The position numbers and the translations under genes were made by a program. From assembly GCF_009834515.1 (NCBI RefSeq), contig NZ_CP019426.1, positions 4,577,501 through 4,641,500 of the forward strand: a stretch of 64,000 nt of DNA. The letters run 5' to 3'. Below the pieces are notes generated by a model that was not told where the DNA came from, searched no databases, and saw only the letters and a program-made list of their open reading frames with translations. This DNA comes from Pseudomonas sp. R84 (GTDB taxonomy: Bacteria > Pseudomonadota > Gammaproteobacteria > Pseudomonadales > Pseudomonadaceae). Of the stretch, positions 42,566-51,652 are shown piece by piece; positions within the stretch are counted from its first letter, which is position 1; the number at the start of each line of letters is the position of its first letter.

Positions 42566-43792
42566 TCAGTCACAGCCTATCTGCGCCAATGCCACCCGCA
42601 ATCGCGCCGCACTCTCGCGCTGACAATTCAACTGCACCCTCGCAAGCCCCAGCCAATCCGCCATCCGTTGCAAATTCACCGCCAGCGCCAACATTCCTTC
42701 CTCATCCAGCCCCGGCTCTTCCTCGTGCACCGCATGCACTGCCAACTGCCCGGCCACTCGCTCTGCGCGCAGATCAACCCGCGCGGCAATCCGCTCGCTG
42801 TGCAAAAACGGCAACACGTAATAGCCGTAAACCCGTTTGTCCTGCGGCGTATAAATTTCCAGCCGATAGCGGAAATCGAACAACCGCTCGGTGCGGCTGC
42901 GTTCCCAGATCAACGAATCGAAGGGCGACAACAGCGCACTGGCGACAACCTTGCGCGGGACTTTCGGTTCCGGCAGGCAATAGGCGATCTGTCGCCAACC
43001 AGCGACTTCGCACATCTGCAATTGCCCGGCCTCGACCAGCTCAGCCAGTCGCGGCCGTGCATCCGCCGGATTCAGACGGAAGTAATCACGCAGGTCCTTT
43101 TCAGTGCCGACGCCCAACACCTGCGCCGCATGCAACAGCAATCCACGCTGCGCCTCGGCTTCATCCGGCAACGCTTGCTGCAAAATAGAAGACGGGATCA
43201 CCCGCTCCGGCAAATCATACAAACGCTCGAAACCACGACGCCCCGCCACCGTTACTTCACCGGCGGCAAACAACCATTCCAGCGCGTGCTTTTCCGCGCT
43301 CCAGTCCCACCACGGTCCGGCCTTGTCTTCGCGGGTCGACAAACTGCCGGCGCCCAGCGCGCCCTGCTCTTCCACCGAACTCAAGACCCGGTGAACAACC
43401 TCCTGCTGCTCGCGACCGAATCGGGCCAATTGCTGGTAGATATCCTCGCCGCGCCTGGCTCGCTGCATGCGCCACGCCATCAACGGATACATCGACAGCG
43501 GCAGCAACGACGCCTCATGGCCCCAGTATTCGAACAATGTACGACGTCGCCCCGAACTCCAGGCAGCCTGGTCGAGCAAGTCGGAGGAATAGGAACCGAG
43601 ACGGGAAAACAGCGGCAGGTAGTGCGAACGCACCACGGCGTTGACGGAGTCGATTTGCAACAAGCCCAGCCGTTCGATCAGCCGGTTGACGTGGGCGGCC
43701 TTGACAGTCGGCGGCTGGCGCCCGTTGAAGCCTTGGGCCGCCAGCGCCAGTCGTCGCGCCTGTTTGAGGGAAAAGGATACTGTTGCGGGCAT
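42566..43792 (-). CDS. YcaQ-family crosslink-repair DNA glycosylase
   Basis: A 408-residue winged-helix protein of the AlkX/YcaQ family. The family catalytic QxD-type motif is visible in LLQIDSVNAVVRSHYLPLFSRLG near residue 45. These enzymes unhook interstrand DNA crosslinks by cutting N-glycosyl bonds. The start MPATVSFSL at 43792 follows AAGGAG; eight upstream codons are open but lack a ribosome site. Confidence 0.88.
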   Translation of the reverse strand: MPATVSFSLKQARRLALAAQGFNGRQPPTVKAAHVNRLIERLGLLQIDSVNAVVRSHYLPLFSRLGSYSSDLLDQAAWSSGRRRTLFEYWGHEASLLPLSMYPLMAWRMQRARRGEDIYQQLARFGREQQEVVHRVLSSVEEQGALGAGSLSTREDKAGPWWDWSAEKHALEWLFAAGEVTVAGRRGFERLYDLPERVIPSSILQQALPDEAEAQRGLLLHAAQVLGVGTEKDLRDYFRLNPADARPRLAELVEAGQLQMCEVAGWRQIAYCLPEPKVPRKVVASALLSPFDSLIWERSRTERLFDFRYRLEIYTPQDKRVYGYYVLPFLHSERIAARVDLRAERVAGQLAVHAVHEEEPGLDEEGMLALAVNLQRMADWLGLARVQLNCQRESAARLRVALAQIGCD

Positions 43793-43872
43793 GAGCATCT
43801 CCTTGTCTGCTCGCAACCTACCTCACTGGAAGTTGGTTTGTGTAGGGCTCTGCTGATCATTTATGCAGCGGG

Positions 43873-44094
43873 TCATTTATGCATCGGGTCATCCCAGAAC
43901 GGCCGCACGGCTTCGTGTTCAACGTCGGCACGACTGACGCCGATGTCTTTCAACGCTTCATCACTCAGACTGGCGAGCGACTCACGTTCACGGTGCAGTT
44001 CGTACCAGCGGCTAAACTTGTGCAGCAGGTCGGAAACGATATGGCCATGGCCGGAAAATTTTGATTCGTCTACATACTCTCTTTGACCTTTCAT
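43873..44094 (-). CDS. DUF1127 small protein
   Basis: A 73-residue protein whose C-terminal half is a DUF1127 domain (RWYELHRERESLASLSDEALKDIGVSRADV). Small DUF1127 proteins in other bacteria help RNA degradation or phosphate and carbon metabolism; here the role is unknown. The ATG at 44094 has a very strong AAGGAGG site. It is divergent from a LysR gene across 70 bases, a common regulator/target arrangement. Confidence 0.88.
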   Translation of the reverse strand: MKGQREYVDESKFSGHGHIVSDLLHKFSRWYELHRERESLASLSDEALKDIGVSRADVEHEAVRPFWDDPMHK

Positions 44095-44164
44095 CGTGTT
44101 GCCTCCTTTTGTGGATGGCTCAAGTCTCGCGCCAGCGCTAAGATCAATCCAACGAATGTTTCTG

Positions 44165-45046
44165 ATGGCATGCATCACGGAGATTCATCAATTGTCGGCC
44201 TACCCCAGTATCGATACCGATGTCCTGCGCACCTTCGTCGCCATCGCTGATCAGGGCGGTTTCACCCGCGCCGGTGAAATGGTCAACCGCACGCAGTCGG
44301 CGGTGAGCATGCAGATGAAGCGCCTGGAAGAAGACGTCTTGCAGCGGCAGTTGTTCGAGCGCGACGGCCGCCAGGTGCGCCTGACCGCCGAGGGCCAGGT
44401 GCTGCTCGGTTACGCGCGGCGCATCCTCAAGTTGCACAGCGAAGTGTTCAACACGCTGCGCGAGCCGCACATGGTCGGCACCGTGCGCATCGGCACGCCC
44501 GATGATTACGTGATGAGGTTTCTGCCGGGGATTCTGTCGCGGTTTGCGCAGTTCTATCCACTGATCCAGATCGAAGTGCATTGCGAGTCGACCAAACAGC
44601 TGTTGCAGCGCACTGACCTGGATTTGTCGATCGTTACCCGCGAGCCGGGTAACGAGATCGGCCAGTTACTGCGCAAAGAACGGTTTGTCTGGGCCGAGGC
44701 GCAGAATTTCAGCGCCCACGAACAGACGCCGTTGCCGCTGGCGATGTTCAACAGTGATTGTTTCTGCCGTTTGTGGGCGTGTAACGCGCTGGACGCGATG
44801 GGCCGTGAATACCGCATCGCTTACAACAGCACCAGCCTCTCGGCGCTGATGGCGGTGGTGAGCGCGGGTCTGGCGATCACCGCGCAACTGGAAAGCCTGA
44901 TCACCCCGGACATGCGCATCCTTGGCGCCGCCGAAGATCTGCCGCTGTTGCCCGAGGCCAGCATCATGCTGATCCGCAACCTGAACAATCCGTCGCCGAT
45001 CACTGAATGCCTGGCTGAGCACATCGTCGAAGGTTTTAAACTTTAA
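44165..45046 (+). CDS. LysR-family transcriptional regulator
   Basis: A 293-residue LysR protein: helix-turn-helix at about residues 18-75 (LRTFVAIADQGGFTRAGEMV, then TQSAVSMQMKRLE) and a type 2 periplasmic-binding effector domain. Start choices are ATG 44165 or 44156. It is divergent from the DUF1127 gene, a likely target. The 3' end overlaps the convergent TSUP permease gene by 11 bases. Confidence 0.88.
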   Translation: MACITEIHQLSAYPSIDTDVLRTFVAIADQGGFTRAGEMVNRTQSAVSMQMKRLEEDVLQRQLFERDGRQVRLTAEGQVLLGYARRILKLHSEVFNTLREPHMVGTVRIGTPDDYVMRFLPGILSRFAQFYPLIQIEVHCESTKQLLQRTDLDLSIVTREPGNEIGQLLRKERFVWAEAQNFSAHEQTPLPLAMFNSDCFCRLWACNALDAMGREYRIAYNSTSLSALMAVVSAGLAITAQLESLITPDMRILGAAEDLPLLPEASIMLIRNLNNPSPITECLAEHIVEGFKL

Positions 45047-45785
45047 ACGCGAGCATCACCGCGCACAGCACCAGGAAACCGCAGAACAGCCCGCGCAGGA
45101 GTTTTTCCGGCATGGCGTGGGCGACTTTCACTCCCCAACTGATGCTCGCCAGACCGCCGATCGCCAGTGGCAGACCGATCATCCAGTCGACTTCGTGGTG
45201 TACCGCGTAAGTCACCAGAGTCACGCCGGTGCTTGGCAAGGCCAAGGCCAGCGACAAGCCTTGAGCAACCACTTGCGTGGTGCCGAACAGGCTGGTCAGC
45301 ACCGGCGTTGCCACCACCGCGCCGCCGACACCGAACAAACCGCCCATGGTTCCGGACGCCGCGCCAAGCACGCCGAGCCAAGGCCAGGAATAGCGCATTT
45401 CAGACGTCGCAGCGGGTGGCTTGCCGAACATCTTCAGCAGGTTGTACGCCGAGAGCACCACCAGGAACGCGACAAAGCCGATGCGCATGGTTTGCGCATC
45501 TATGCCCACTGCCCAGATCGAACCGATCCAGGCAAAGCAGAAACCCATGATCGCCAGGGGCAACGCGTGCCGCAGTTCGATGCGATTGCGCTGGTGGTAA
45601 CGCCACAGCGCCAGCATCACGTTCGGTACGACCATGACCAGCGCCGTGCCTTGGGCGATCTGCTGATCGAGACCAAACCACACGCCGAGCAAAGGAATGG
45701 CGATCAAGCCGCCGCCAATACCGAATATTCCGCCGAGCGTGCCGAGGGCGGCACCGAACAGCAGGTACAACAAAAACTCAATCAC
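45036..45785 (-). CDS. TSUP/TauE-SafE family membrane permease
   Basis: A 249-residue inner-membrane protein with about eight helices and the two repeated glycine-rich family motifs (GTLGGIFGIGGGLIAIPLL and TMGGLFGVGGAVVATPVL). The family exports or imports sulfur-containing or organic anions; the substrate is unknown. It starts at GTG 45785 behind AAGAGGAA and is divergent from a second LysR gene. Confidence 0.9.
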   Translation of the reverse strand: MIEFLLYLLFGAALGTLGGIFGIGGGLIAIPLLGVWFGLDQQIAQGTALVMVVPNVMLALWRYHQRNRIELRHALPLAIMGFCFAWIGSIWAVGIDAQTMRIGFVAFLVVLSAYNLLKMFGKPPAATSEMRYSWPWLGVLGAASGTMGGLFGVGGAVVATPVLTSLFGTTQVVAQGLSLALALPSTGVTLVTYAVHHEVDWMIGLPLAIGGLASISWGVKVAHAMPEKLLRGLFCGFLVLCAVMLAFKV

Positions 45786-45895
45786 AACCGAATTCCTCTT
45801 ACGTCAGGCGATTCATCCTACGCAGCCATGGCTGGCGGGGAAACGCACAGCAACGCACAATGGCTATGCCGAATTCGCACAAGCGCTGAGCAGAT

Positions 45896-46852
45896 ATGAA
45901 TCCCAATCAATTGACCGATCAACTCGGGCTGTTTCTCGACGTGCTGGAGAGTGGCAGTTTTTCCGCCGCCTCGCGCCGTCATCCGCTGACACCTTCCGCC
46001 GTCGCGCGACGGATCGACAGCTTGGAAAGCGCCGTCGGCAGCCAGTTATTTGTACGCAGCACCCATGCCGTACGCGCGACGCCCGCCGGTCTGGCGTTCG
46101 CCGAACGTGCCCGACGCATAGTCGCCGAGTTGCAACTGGCGCGGGCCGAAGCTGTGTCGCTGAGCAGCGCGCCGGAAGGCTTGATTCGCATCGACGCCCC
46201 CGCTGCGTTCGGACGCCGGCATCTGGCGCCGGTGATTGCCGACTTTCTCGTGCTCTACCCGGGATTGGATGTGCAGTTGCACTTGATCGACAGTTTCGTC
46301 GACATGGGCGGCTCAAACCTGGGCAAGGTTGATCTGGTGCTGCGTGCCGGGCAAATGGCTGACACGCGATTGGTTGCCACGCCCTTGGCGAGCATGGTGC
46401 GCATTGCCTGCGCCAGTCCTGACTATCTCAAACGCCGGGGCGTGCCCGGCAGTCCGGCACAACTTGGTGAGCATGATGGTCTGGATTGGGAAGGCCTCGC
46501 CCCGCCCTTCGCTTGGCGCTTCGAGCACGACGGCCAGATGCACTTACACCGCCCGGCACGCATCCGCATGAGTGCCAACAATGCCGAGGCCTTGGTCTGC
46601 GGCGCCTTGGCTGGCTTGGGCATCGCGCATTTGCCGACCTGGCTGGCGAGCGAATACCTGCTACGCGGGGAACTGGTACCGCTGTTCTGCGAAAACGGCC
46701 TGCCAAGCCCGGAATCCACCGGCATTTACGCGCTGCGCATGGAGCAACAAACCAACTCGCGCAGCCGCCTGCTTCTGGAATATCTCAAGACCCGTTTCAG
46801 CCCGGTGCCTCCGTGGGATCTGGCCCTACAGAGGGACCTGGACCGACACTAG
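45896..46852 (+). CDS. LysR-family transcriptional regulator
   Basis: A 318-residue LysR protein with N-terminal helix-turn-helix (FLDVLESGSFSAASRRHPLTPSAVARRIDSLE) and an effector domain with the CrgA-like APAAFGRRHLAPV start. It stands divergent to the TSUP permease gene (110 bases apart), so that permease is its likely target. Confidence 0.88.
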   Translation: MNPNQLTDQLGLFLDVLESGSFSAASRRHPLTPSAVARRIDSLESAVGSQLFVRSTHAVRATPAGLAFAERARRIVAELQLARAEAVSLSSAPEGLIRIDAPAAFGRRHLAPVIADFLVLYPGLDVQLHLIDSFVDMGGSNLGKVDLVLRAGQMADTRLVATPLASMVRIACASPDYLKRRGVPGSPAQLGEHDGLDWEGLAPPFAWRFEHDGQMHLHRPARIRMSANNAEALVCGALAGLGIAHLPTWLASEYLLRGELVPLFCENGLPSPESTGIYALRMEQQTNSRSRLLLEYLKTRFSPVPPWDLALQRDLDRH

Positions 46853-46924
46853 CACTGGAGAATTATCTGGCGCATTAAAGATTCGAGCGCTAGATTCATG
46901 GCCATTACCGAACAAGGCTTTGAC

Positions 46925-47380
46925 ATGACTTCCGAACGCGACAACTGCGACGACCTGCTCCTCGACAATCAGGCGTGCTTCGCCCTGCACTCCACTTCGC
47001 TGATGATGACCAAGGTCTACAAGCCACTGCTGCAAGCCTTGAACCTGACCTATCCGCAATACCTGGCAATGATGGTGCTGTGGGAAAAGGATGGCTTGAC
47101 CGTCGGAGAAATCAGCACGCGACTGCTGACCGATCCCGGCTCGCTGACTCCGCTGCTCAAGCGCCTGGAAGGCGAAGGCTTACTGAGTCGCACGCGCAGC
47201 CGTGAGGATGAGCGCGTGGTGATTGTCGAGTTGACCGAGCAAGGCCGCGCGCTGAAAGAAAAAGCCCAGACGGTCCCGCAATGCATCCTCGGCGCCAGCG
47301 GCTTCTCTCTGGAACGCCTGCAGAAGCTGCAAGCAGAGTTGCAGGCACTGCGTAGTCATCTACAAGAAAGCCTTATCTAA
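46925..47380 (+). CDS. ohrR: Organic hydroperoxide sensor/repressor OhrR
   Basis: A 151-residue MarR-family regulator with the peroxide-reactive cysteine in LLLDNQACFALHSTSL near residue 18 and the winged helix SLTPLLKRLEGEGLLSR. Lipid and organic peroxides oxidise the Cys and release it from the ohr promoter. The start may be ATG 46925 or 46898. It is followed by ohr, with a REP pair in between. Confidence 0.9.
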   Translation: MTSERDNCDDLLLDNQACFALHSTSLMMTKVYKPLLQALNLTYPQYLAMMVLWEKDGLTVGEISTRLLTDPGSLTPLLKRLEGEGLLSRTRSREDERVVIVELTEQGRALKEKAQTVPQCILGASGFSLERLQKLQAELQALRSHLQESLI

Positions 47381-47394
47381 GGCCCACCAATCCC

Positions 47395-47484
47395 TGTAGG
47401 AGTGAGCCTGCTCGCGATAGCGGAGTGCCAGTCAACTCAGAAGTCGACTGAACCACCGCTATCGCGAGCAGGCTCACTCCTACA
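47395..47484. repeat. REP palindrome pair
   Basis: 29-bp inverted arms (47395-47423 and 47456-47484) with the GTAGGAGTGAGCCTGCTCGC variant and the GATAGCGG extension, the same subtype as the copy at 2702-2789. It separates ohrR from the ohr promoter. Confidence 0.92.
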
Positions 47485-47614
47485 TTTGATCTCGTCGTCT
47501 GAAGAATATTTTTCAACGCCCGATCTCCCCGCTATCCCCTCTAAATCGCACTTTTCAGGCTGACCAGCGATTCGCCGTTTTTGCCGAAACGCAAATTCTT
47601 CAGAAATTTATCTT

Positions 47615-47678
47615 GCGCACAATATATTAGCGCGATACATTCACTTCGCACTTACTTAGCGCGCAAATAATTAGCGCG
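47615..47678 (+). promoter_or_regulatory. ohr promoter with candidate OhrR operators
   Basis: CGCGCAAATAATTAGCGCG (47660-47678) is a 19-bp palindrome with one mismatched pair. A weaker copy GCGCACAATATATTAGCGC lies at 47615-47633. TTAGCGCG occurs three times. A promoter TTCGCA (47645-47650), 17 bases, TAATTA (47668-47673) would be covered by the strong site. ohr starts 28 bases after it. Confidence 0.6.
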
Positions 47679-47706
47679 TACAACCACACCCAATGAGGCT
47701 CACACC

Positions 47707-48126
47707 ATGCAAACTCTCTACACCGCAATCGCAACCTCCACTGGCGGCCGTGATGGTCGTGCGATCTCCAGCGACAACATTCTCGACGTCAAACTGGCTA
47801 CCCCGAAAGAACTCGGCGGTGCCGGCGGCGCGGCGACCAACCCAGAGCAACTGTTCGCTGCTGGCTACTCGGCATGCTTCATCGGCGCTCTGAAATTCGT
47901 CGCCAGCCAGACCAAACGCAAAATCCCTGACGACGCCTCGATCACCGCCCACGTCGGTATCGGCCAGATCCCCGGCGGCTTCGGTCTCGACATCGATCTG
48001 CACATCAGCCTGCCAGGTCTGGAACAAGCCGATGCGCAAGCGCTGGTCGACGCAGCGCACCAGGTCTGCCCGTACTCCAACGCCACCCGTGGCAACGTCG
48101 ATGTGCGTCTGCACGTTACCGTCTGA
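47707..48126 (+). CDS. ohr: Organic hydroperoxide resistance protein Ohr
   Basis: A 139-residue thiol peroxidase of the Ohr/OsmC fold. The two catalytic cysteines are in AAGYSACFIGAL (near residue 58) and VCPYSNATRGN (near 122). Ohr reduces organic and lipid peroxides using lipoylated proteins. The ATG at 47707 follows GAGG. It is preceded by its repressor gene and followed by an esterase gene. Confidence 0.95.
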   Translation: MQTLYTAIATSTGGRDGRAISSDNILDVKLATPKELGGAGGAATNPEQLFAAGYSACFIGALKFVASQTKRKIPDDASITAHVGIGQIPGGFGLDIDLHISLPGLEQADAQALVDAAHQVCPYSNATRGNVDVRLHVTV

Positions 48127-48160
48127 TCACTGACGCCCCAGGCCCGAACAGGAAATGAAC

Positions 48161-49171
48161 ATGCACACTTTCAGCAAAGTCTTGACCGGTACCCTTCTCG
48201 CCCTGTCTATCCACAGCGCTTTCGCCGGTGATGTCGAACACAACACTCAGGCATTTCTCGATGTGCTGAATGCCGGTACCGGCAAACCGATGGAACAGCT
48301 GACGCCCAAAGATGCCCGCGCCGTGCTGGTCGGTGCGCAGTCCGGGGTCAAGTTGACGCTGCCCAAAGCGGACGTCAGCGAGAAGACCATCCAGGTCGAT
48401 GGCCAACCGTTGAGCCTGATCATCGTCCGGCCGGCCGGGGTCAAGGGCGAGCTGCCAGTGTTCATGTTCTTCCACGGCGGTGGCTGGGTGCTGGGCGATT
48501 TCCCGACGCACGAGCGGCTGGTGCGGGATCTGGTGGTTGGTTCGGGAGCGGCGGCGGTATTCGTCAATTACACGCCTTCCCCGGAAGTGCATTACCCGGT
48601 AGCAATCAATCAGGCCTACGCAGCGACGAAGTGGGTCGCTGAGCACGGTAAAGAGATCAATGTCGACGGCAAGCGTCTGGCTGTGGCGGGCAACAGCGTC
48701 GGCGGCAACATGGCGGCCGTGGTTGCACTGATGGCCAAAGAAAAAGGCACTCCGGCGATCAAATTCCAGGTGCTGCTGTGGCCAGTGACGGACGCCAATT
48801 TCGATACTGGCTCCTACAATCAGTACGCCGAAGGGCACTTCCTCACGCGCAACATGATGAAATGGTTCTGGGACAACTACACCACTGACGCCAAGCAGCG
48901 AAACGAGATCTACGCCTCGCCGCTGCGGGCCACCACTGCACAACTGAAGGGCCTGCCGCCCGCTCTGGTGCAGACCGCCGGCGCCGATGTGCTGCGTGAT
49001 GAAGGTGAAGCCTACGCACGCAAACTTGACGAGGCCGGTGTCGCGGTGACGTCGGTGCGGTACAACGGCATGATTCACGATTACGGTTTGCTTAACGTGA
49101 TCAGTCAGGTGCCGGCGGTGCGTTCGGCGATGCTGCAGGCATCTGAAGAACTCAAGCAACACTTGAAGTAA
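48161..49171 (+). CDS. Exported alpha/beta hydrolase (hormone-sensitive-lipase type)
   Basis: A 336-residue protein with a Sec signal peptide (cut after SAFA near residue 23) and an HSL-family alpha/beta-hydrolase fold: oxyanion motif FFHGGGWVLGD near 107, nucleophile Ser in AGNSVGG near 178, and the catalytic His in GMIHDYGLL near 305. It probably cleaves ester substrates in the periplasm. It lies 34 bases after ohr, likely in the same transcript. AGGAA is correctly spaced for ATG 48161. Confidence 0.87.
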   Translation: MHTFSKVLTGTLLALSIHSAFAGDVEHNTQAFLDVLNAGTGKPMEQLTPKDARAVLVGAQSGVKLTLPKADVSEKTIQVDGQPLSLIIVRPAGVKGELPVFMFFHGGGWVLGDFPTHERLVRDLVVGSGAAAVFVNYTPSPEVHYPVAINQAYAATKWVAEHGKEINVDGKRLAVAGNSVGGNMAAVVALMAKEKGTPAIKFQVLLWPVTDANFDTGSYNQYAEGHFLTRNMMKWFWDNYTTDAKQRNEIYASPLRATTAQLKGLPPALVQTAGADVLRDEGEAYARKLDEAGVAVTSVRYNGMIHDYGLLNVISQVPAVRSAMLQASEELKQHLK

Positions 49172-49183
49172 CCACAATCCCAT

Positions 49184-49272
49184 TGTGGGAGCGCGCCTGC
49201 TCGCAAAAGCGGTGTGTCATCCGGTGATGTGCTGGCTGACAGAATGCATTCGCGAGCAGGCTCGCTCCCACA
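49184..49272. repeat. Imperfect REP pair
   Basis: TGTGGGAGCGCGCCTGCTCGC at 49184-49204 and the inverted core GCGAGCAGGCTCGCTCCCAC at 49252-49271 are separated by about 47 bases; the left copy has a changed base in its core. It lies directly after the esterase gene. Confidence 0.85.
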
Positions 49273-49305
49273 GGGAATTGCGTGAAGCTCAAAACGCAGG
49301 CACAA

Positions 49306-49335
49306 AAAAGCCCGACTCAATGGTCGGGCTTTTTC
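49306..49335. terminator. Bidirectional terminator between esterase gene and efp
   Basis: Stem AAGCCCGAC/GTCGGGCTT with a 6-base loop, flanked by A-run and T-run, between convergent genes. Confidence 0.9.
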
Positions 49336-49354
49336 TTTCCGCAAAAACCGATGC

Positions 49355-49924
49355 TTATTTGGCACGGCCTTTGTAGGAACCGCCTTCGCGGGTGTCGATT
49401 TCGATCTTGTCACCGATTTCGATGAAGTCAGCAACTTGCAGCTCAGTACCGTTAGCCAGCTTGGCTGGCTTCATAACTTTGCCGGAAGTGTCGCCGCGAG
49501 CCGAACCTTCGGTGTAGTCAACTACGCGCACGATGGTGGTCGGCAGCTCTACGGAAACCAGACGCTCTTCGAAGAAGATCGCTTCGCAAACATCGGTCAT
49601 GCCTTCTTCAACGAAAGGCAGAACAGCTTCGATGTCTTCAGCGTTCAGCTCGTACATGGTGTAGTCAGTGGTGTCCATGAACGTGTAGGTGTCGCCGCTG
49701 ATGAAGGACAAGGTCGCTTCTTTGCGGTCGAGGATTACGTCGTCCAGTTTGTCATCAGCGCTGTAAACGATCTCGGTCTTGTAACCGGTCAGCAGGTTTT
49801 TCAGCTTGGTCTTCATGATCGCGCTGTTACGGCCCGATTTGGTGAATTCAGCTTTCTGAACCAGCCAAGGATCGTTCTCGAGACGGATCACGGTACCGGG
49901 TTTCAGTTCTTTACCAGTTTTCAT
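49355..49924 (-). CDS. efp: Elongation factor P
   Basis: A 189-residue EF-P with three beta-barrel domains. It helps ribosomes through polyproline stretches. The modified residue is Arg32 in the loop KSGRNSAIM, where other bacteria have lysine; this arginine is rhamnosylated by EarP. The earP gene lies 48 bases upstream on the same strand, so substrate and enzyme are co-located. Confidence 0.97.
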   Translation of the reverse strand: MKTGKELKPGTVIRLENDPWLVQKAEFTKSGRNSAIMKTKLKNLLTGYKTEIVYSADDKLDDVILDRKEATLSFISGDTYTFMDTTDYTMYELNAEDIEAVLPFVEEGMTDVCEAIFFEERLVSVELPTTIVRVVDYTEGSARGDTSGKVMKPAKLANGTELQVADFIEIGDKIEIDTREGGSYKGRAK

Positions 49925-49972
49925 TGCGAATATCCGAATTTGGATGGGATTTACAAAAATCTAGGCCGCGTA

Positions 49973-51115
49973 TCATATCCAATTTAGGTAAAACTGTACC
50001 AGCGCTGCGGCAAGATCGGCCTGCAAGCCTTGTTCCAGACACCACGCTTCGGCATTTTTCTGCAGTTCTGGCCAATGATTACGGGCGGCGAGCCAGTGTT
50101 CGCCGATGGGTTGACCGGCGCTCCACGCTCGCCAGAGACCGTTCACCGCCTCGGCAGCGGCCGGTGACAGGCCTTTTGTGTAGAGCGCGAGGAAGGCGTC
50201 GAGCTTGTCCAGATGGATGTCTTCGTCCTGCTGATAGATGTGCCAGAGCATCGGCCGCCCCGCCCATTGCGCGCGGACAAACGAATCTTCACCGCGCACC
50301 GCATTGAAATCGCAGCACCAGAGCAAGTGATCATATTGATCCTGTCGGACGAACGGCAGCACTTGCACGATCAGGGACTGACGCACATGGATCGCACCAA
50401 CGGTCAGCGTTTCCACACCCAGCCAGCGCGCCACATCGCCAAGAACCCGCCCTTCCGGCACTAGCAGATGGGTCGGCGCGGCGTCCGCTGCCAACACGTC
50501 CAGCCAACTGGCCAGCCCGGCATTCTCGTAGGCAAATAACGAAATCAGCTGCGCCTCAGGCGCGCGATCGATGCCCAGGCCTTGCAGGAATTGTCGCTGC
50601 GCCTCGGGATCCTGTTGAAACTGCCGACGCTGCCCAAGCAATCCACGCTCACGCAGCAAACCGCCAGTACCGGGCTGGAAACCGGGGAAAAAGAAGATTT
50701 TTTGCACCGATTTGTATTTCACCGACGGCAGACCGTGGCAACCGACAACCCAGTCCTCGGCGCTGAGGTAGTCGAGGTTCATCCACAACGGCGGCTTTTC
50801 ACGCTCGGCCATAGCATCCATGTAGTCACTGGGCAACTGGCAGGCAAACGCGGCGATCACCACATCCGCCGCATCTGTGTGCACCCACTCAGCCGGCCAG
50901 TGCCGCACTTCGACGCCTTGTTGCGATTGCTGTGCGGCGTTTATATCGATCACCGGGCAAATGCGTTCGAATGCGCGCAGATCATCGACCCACAATCGCA
51001 CTGCCAAACCATGCTCAGCCACCAATTGCCGGGCCAGACGCCAAGTCACGCCGATGTCGCCAAAGTTGTCGACCACCGTGCAGAAAATATCCCAGCGGGG
51101 TTTCAATTCCGGCAT
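49973..51115 (-). CDS. earP: EF-P arginine rhamnosyltransferase EarP
   Basis: A 380-residue glycosyltransferase (EarP family, DUF2331) starting WDIFCTVVDNFGDIGVTWRLA, which contains the catalytic Asp segment DNFGDIGV near residue 13-20; the nucleotide-sugar site is near the C-terminal CCDFNAVRGEDSFVRAQWAG. It moves rhamnose from dTDP-rhamnose to Arg32 of EF-P. It precedes efp on the same strand. Confidence 0.95.
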   Translation of the reverse strand: MPELKPRWDIFCTVVDNFGDIGVTWRLARQLVAEHGLAVRLWVDDLRAFERICPVIDINAAQQSQQGVEVRHWPAEWVHTDAADVVIAAFACQLPSDYMDAMAEREKPPLWMNLDYLSAEDWVVGCHGLPSVKYKSVQKIFFFPGFQPGTGGLLRERGLLGQRRQFQQDPEAQRQFLQGLGIDRAPEAQLISLFAYENAGLASWLDVLAADAAPTHLLVPEGRVLGDVARWLGVETLTVGAIHVRQSLIVQVLPFVRQDQYDHLLWCCDFNAVRGEDSFVRAQWAGRPMLWHIYQQDEDIHLDKLDAFLALYTKGLSPAAAEAVNGLWRAWSAGQPIGEHWLAARNHWPELQKNAEAWCLEQGLQADLAAALVQFYLNWI

Positions 51116-51239
51116 TCAAGACTCCCGTTGGCAAAAGCAGCGATTGTCCGCATAAATGACCTCGCGCAGAAGTCCCGACGGCGATTAATCTTCGTGCGAC
51201 AATCGCCACTTGCCCGCAATCACCCGCCAGGAGGCAGCC

Positions 51240-51650
51240 ATGCCCTACCGTCCCAACCCGCGCCGTCCTTTGCCTGTTCAGCTTAGTGCGCTGCATCTGA
51301 TCGGCAGCATTGCCTTGGGCATGTGGCTGGGCTTCGTCGCCATTGCGCTGACCTGCTGGCTACTGTCGCATTTCGTGTTCAAAGAACAACTGGCACCGGT
51401 TGCTCAAGCTGTGCAGCAACTGGCCAATCCGCCGGCGGCTGTTCAAGTCCAGCCGGATATTCCACCGCAGAGCCCGTTGTTCCAGCAGTACGAAGAAAAC
51501 CTGCGCAAGAACGAGCAGCAGGCACGGCTGGATCAGGCGCGTGGCAGCACGCGTAATCTGTCGAATCCAAAGTGTCAGTTCTGGCTGCAACAGGATCAGA
51601 CGGCTCCGAGCGAGAAAAGCCGCGCCAACGTTTTGCAATTCTGCGATTGA
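51240..51650 (+). CDS. Small single-pass membrane protein
   Basis: A 136-residue protein of unknown function: basic N-terminus, one long membrane helix (IGSIALGMWLGFVAIALTCWLLSHFV, residues 18-43), then a soluble Gln-rich periplasmic or cytoplasmic tail with two cysteines (PKCQFWL and QFCD at the very end). ATG 51240 follows CAGGAGG. It ends two bases before the Gre-like gene, so the two are probably one operon. Confidence 0.75.
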   Translation: MPYRPNPRRPLPVQLSALHLIGSIALGMWLGFVAIALTCWLLSHFVFKEQLAPVAQAVQQLANPPAAVQVQPDIPPQSPLFQQYEENLRKNEQQARLDQARGSTRNLSNPKCQFWLQQDQTAPSEKSRANVLQFCD

Positions 51651-51652
51651 TC

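Larger units (their letters stand above)
47381..47706. other. Intergenic region ohrR-ohr
   Basis: This 326-base gap holds the REP pair (47395-47484), an unremarkable stretch to about 47600, and the ohr promoter/operator region with three TTAGCGCG repeats (47627, 47656, 47671). Confidence 0.7.

Noticed and set aside
42521..44086. Long plus-strand open frame across the YcaQ-like gene
   Set aside because: Antisense shadow of a clear family member on the minus strand, with no ribosome site or known domain.
46870..46890. OhrR autoregulatory site upstream of ohrR (two GCGC words)
   Set aside because: The words are spaced differently from the ohr palindrome and the intervening bases are not symmetrical.
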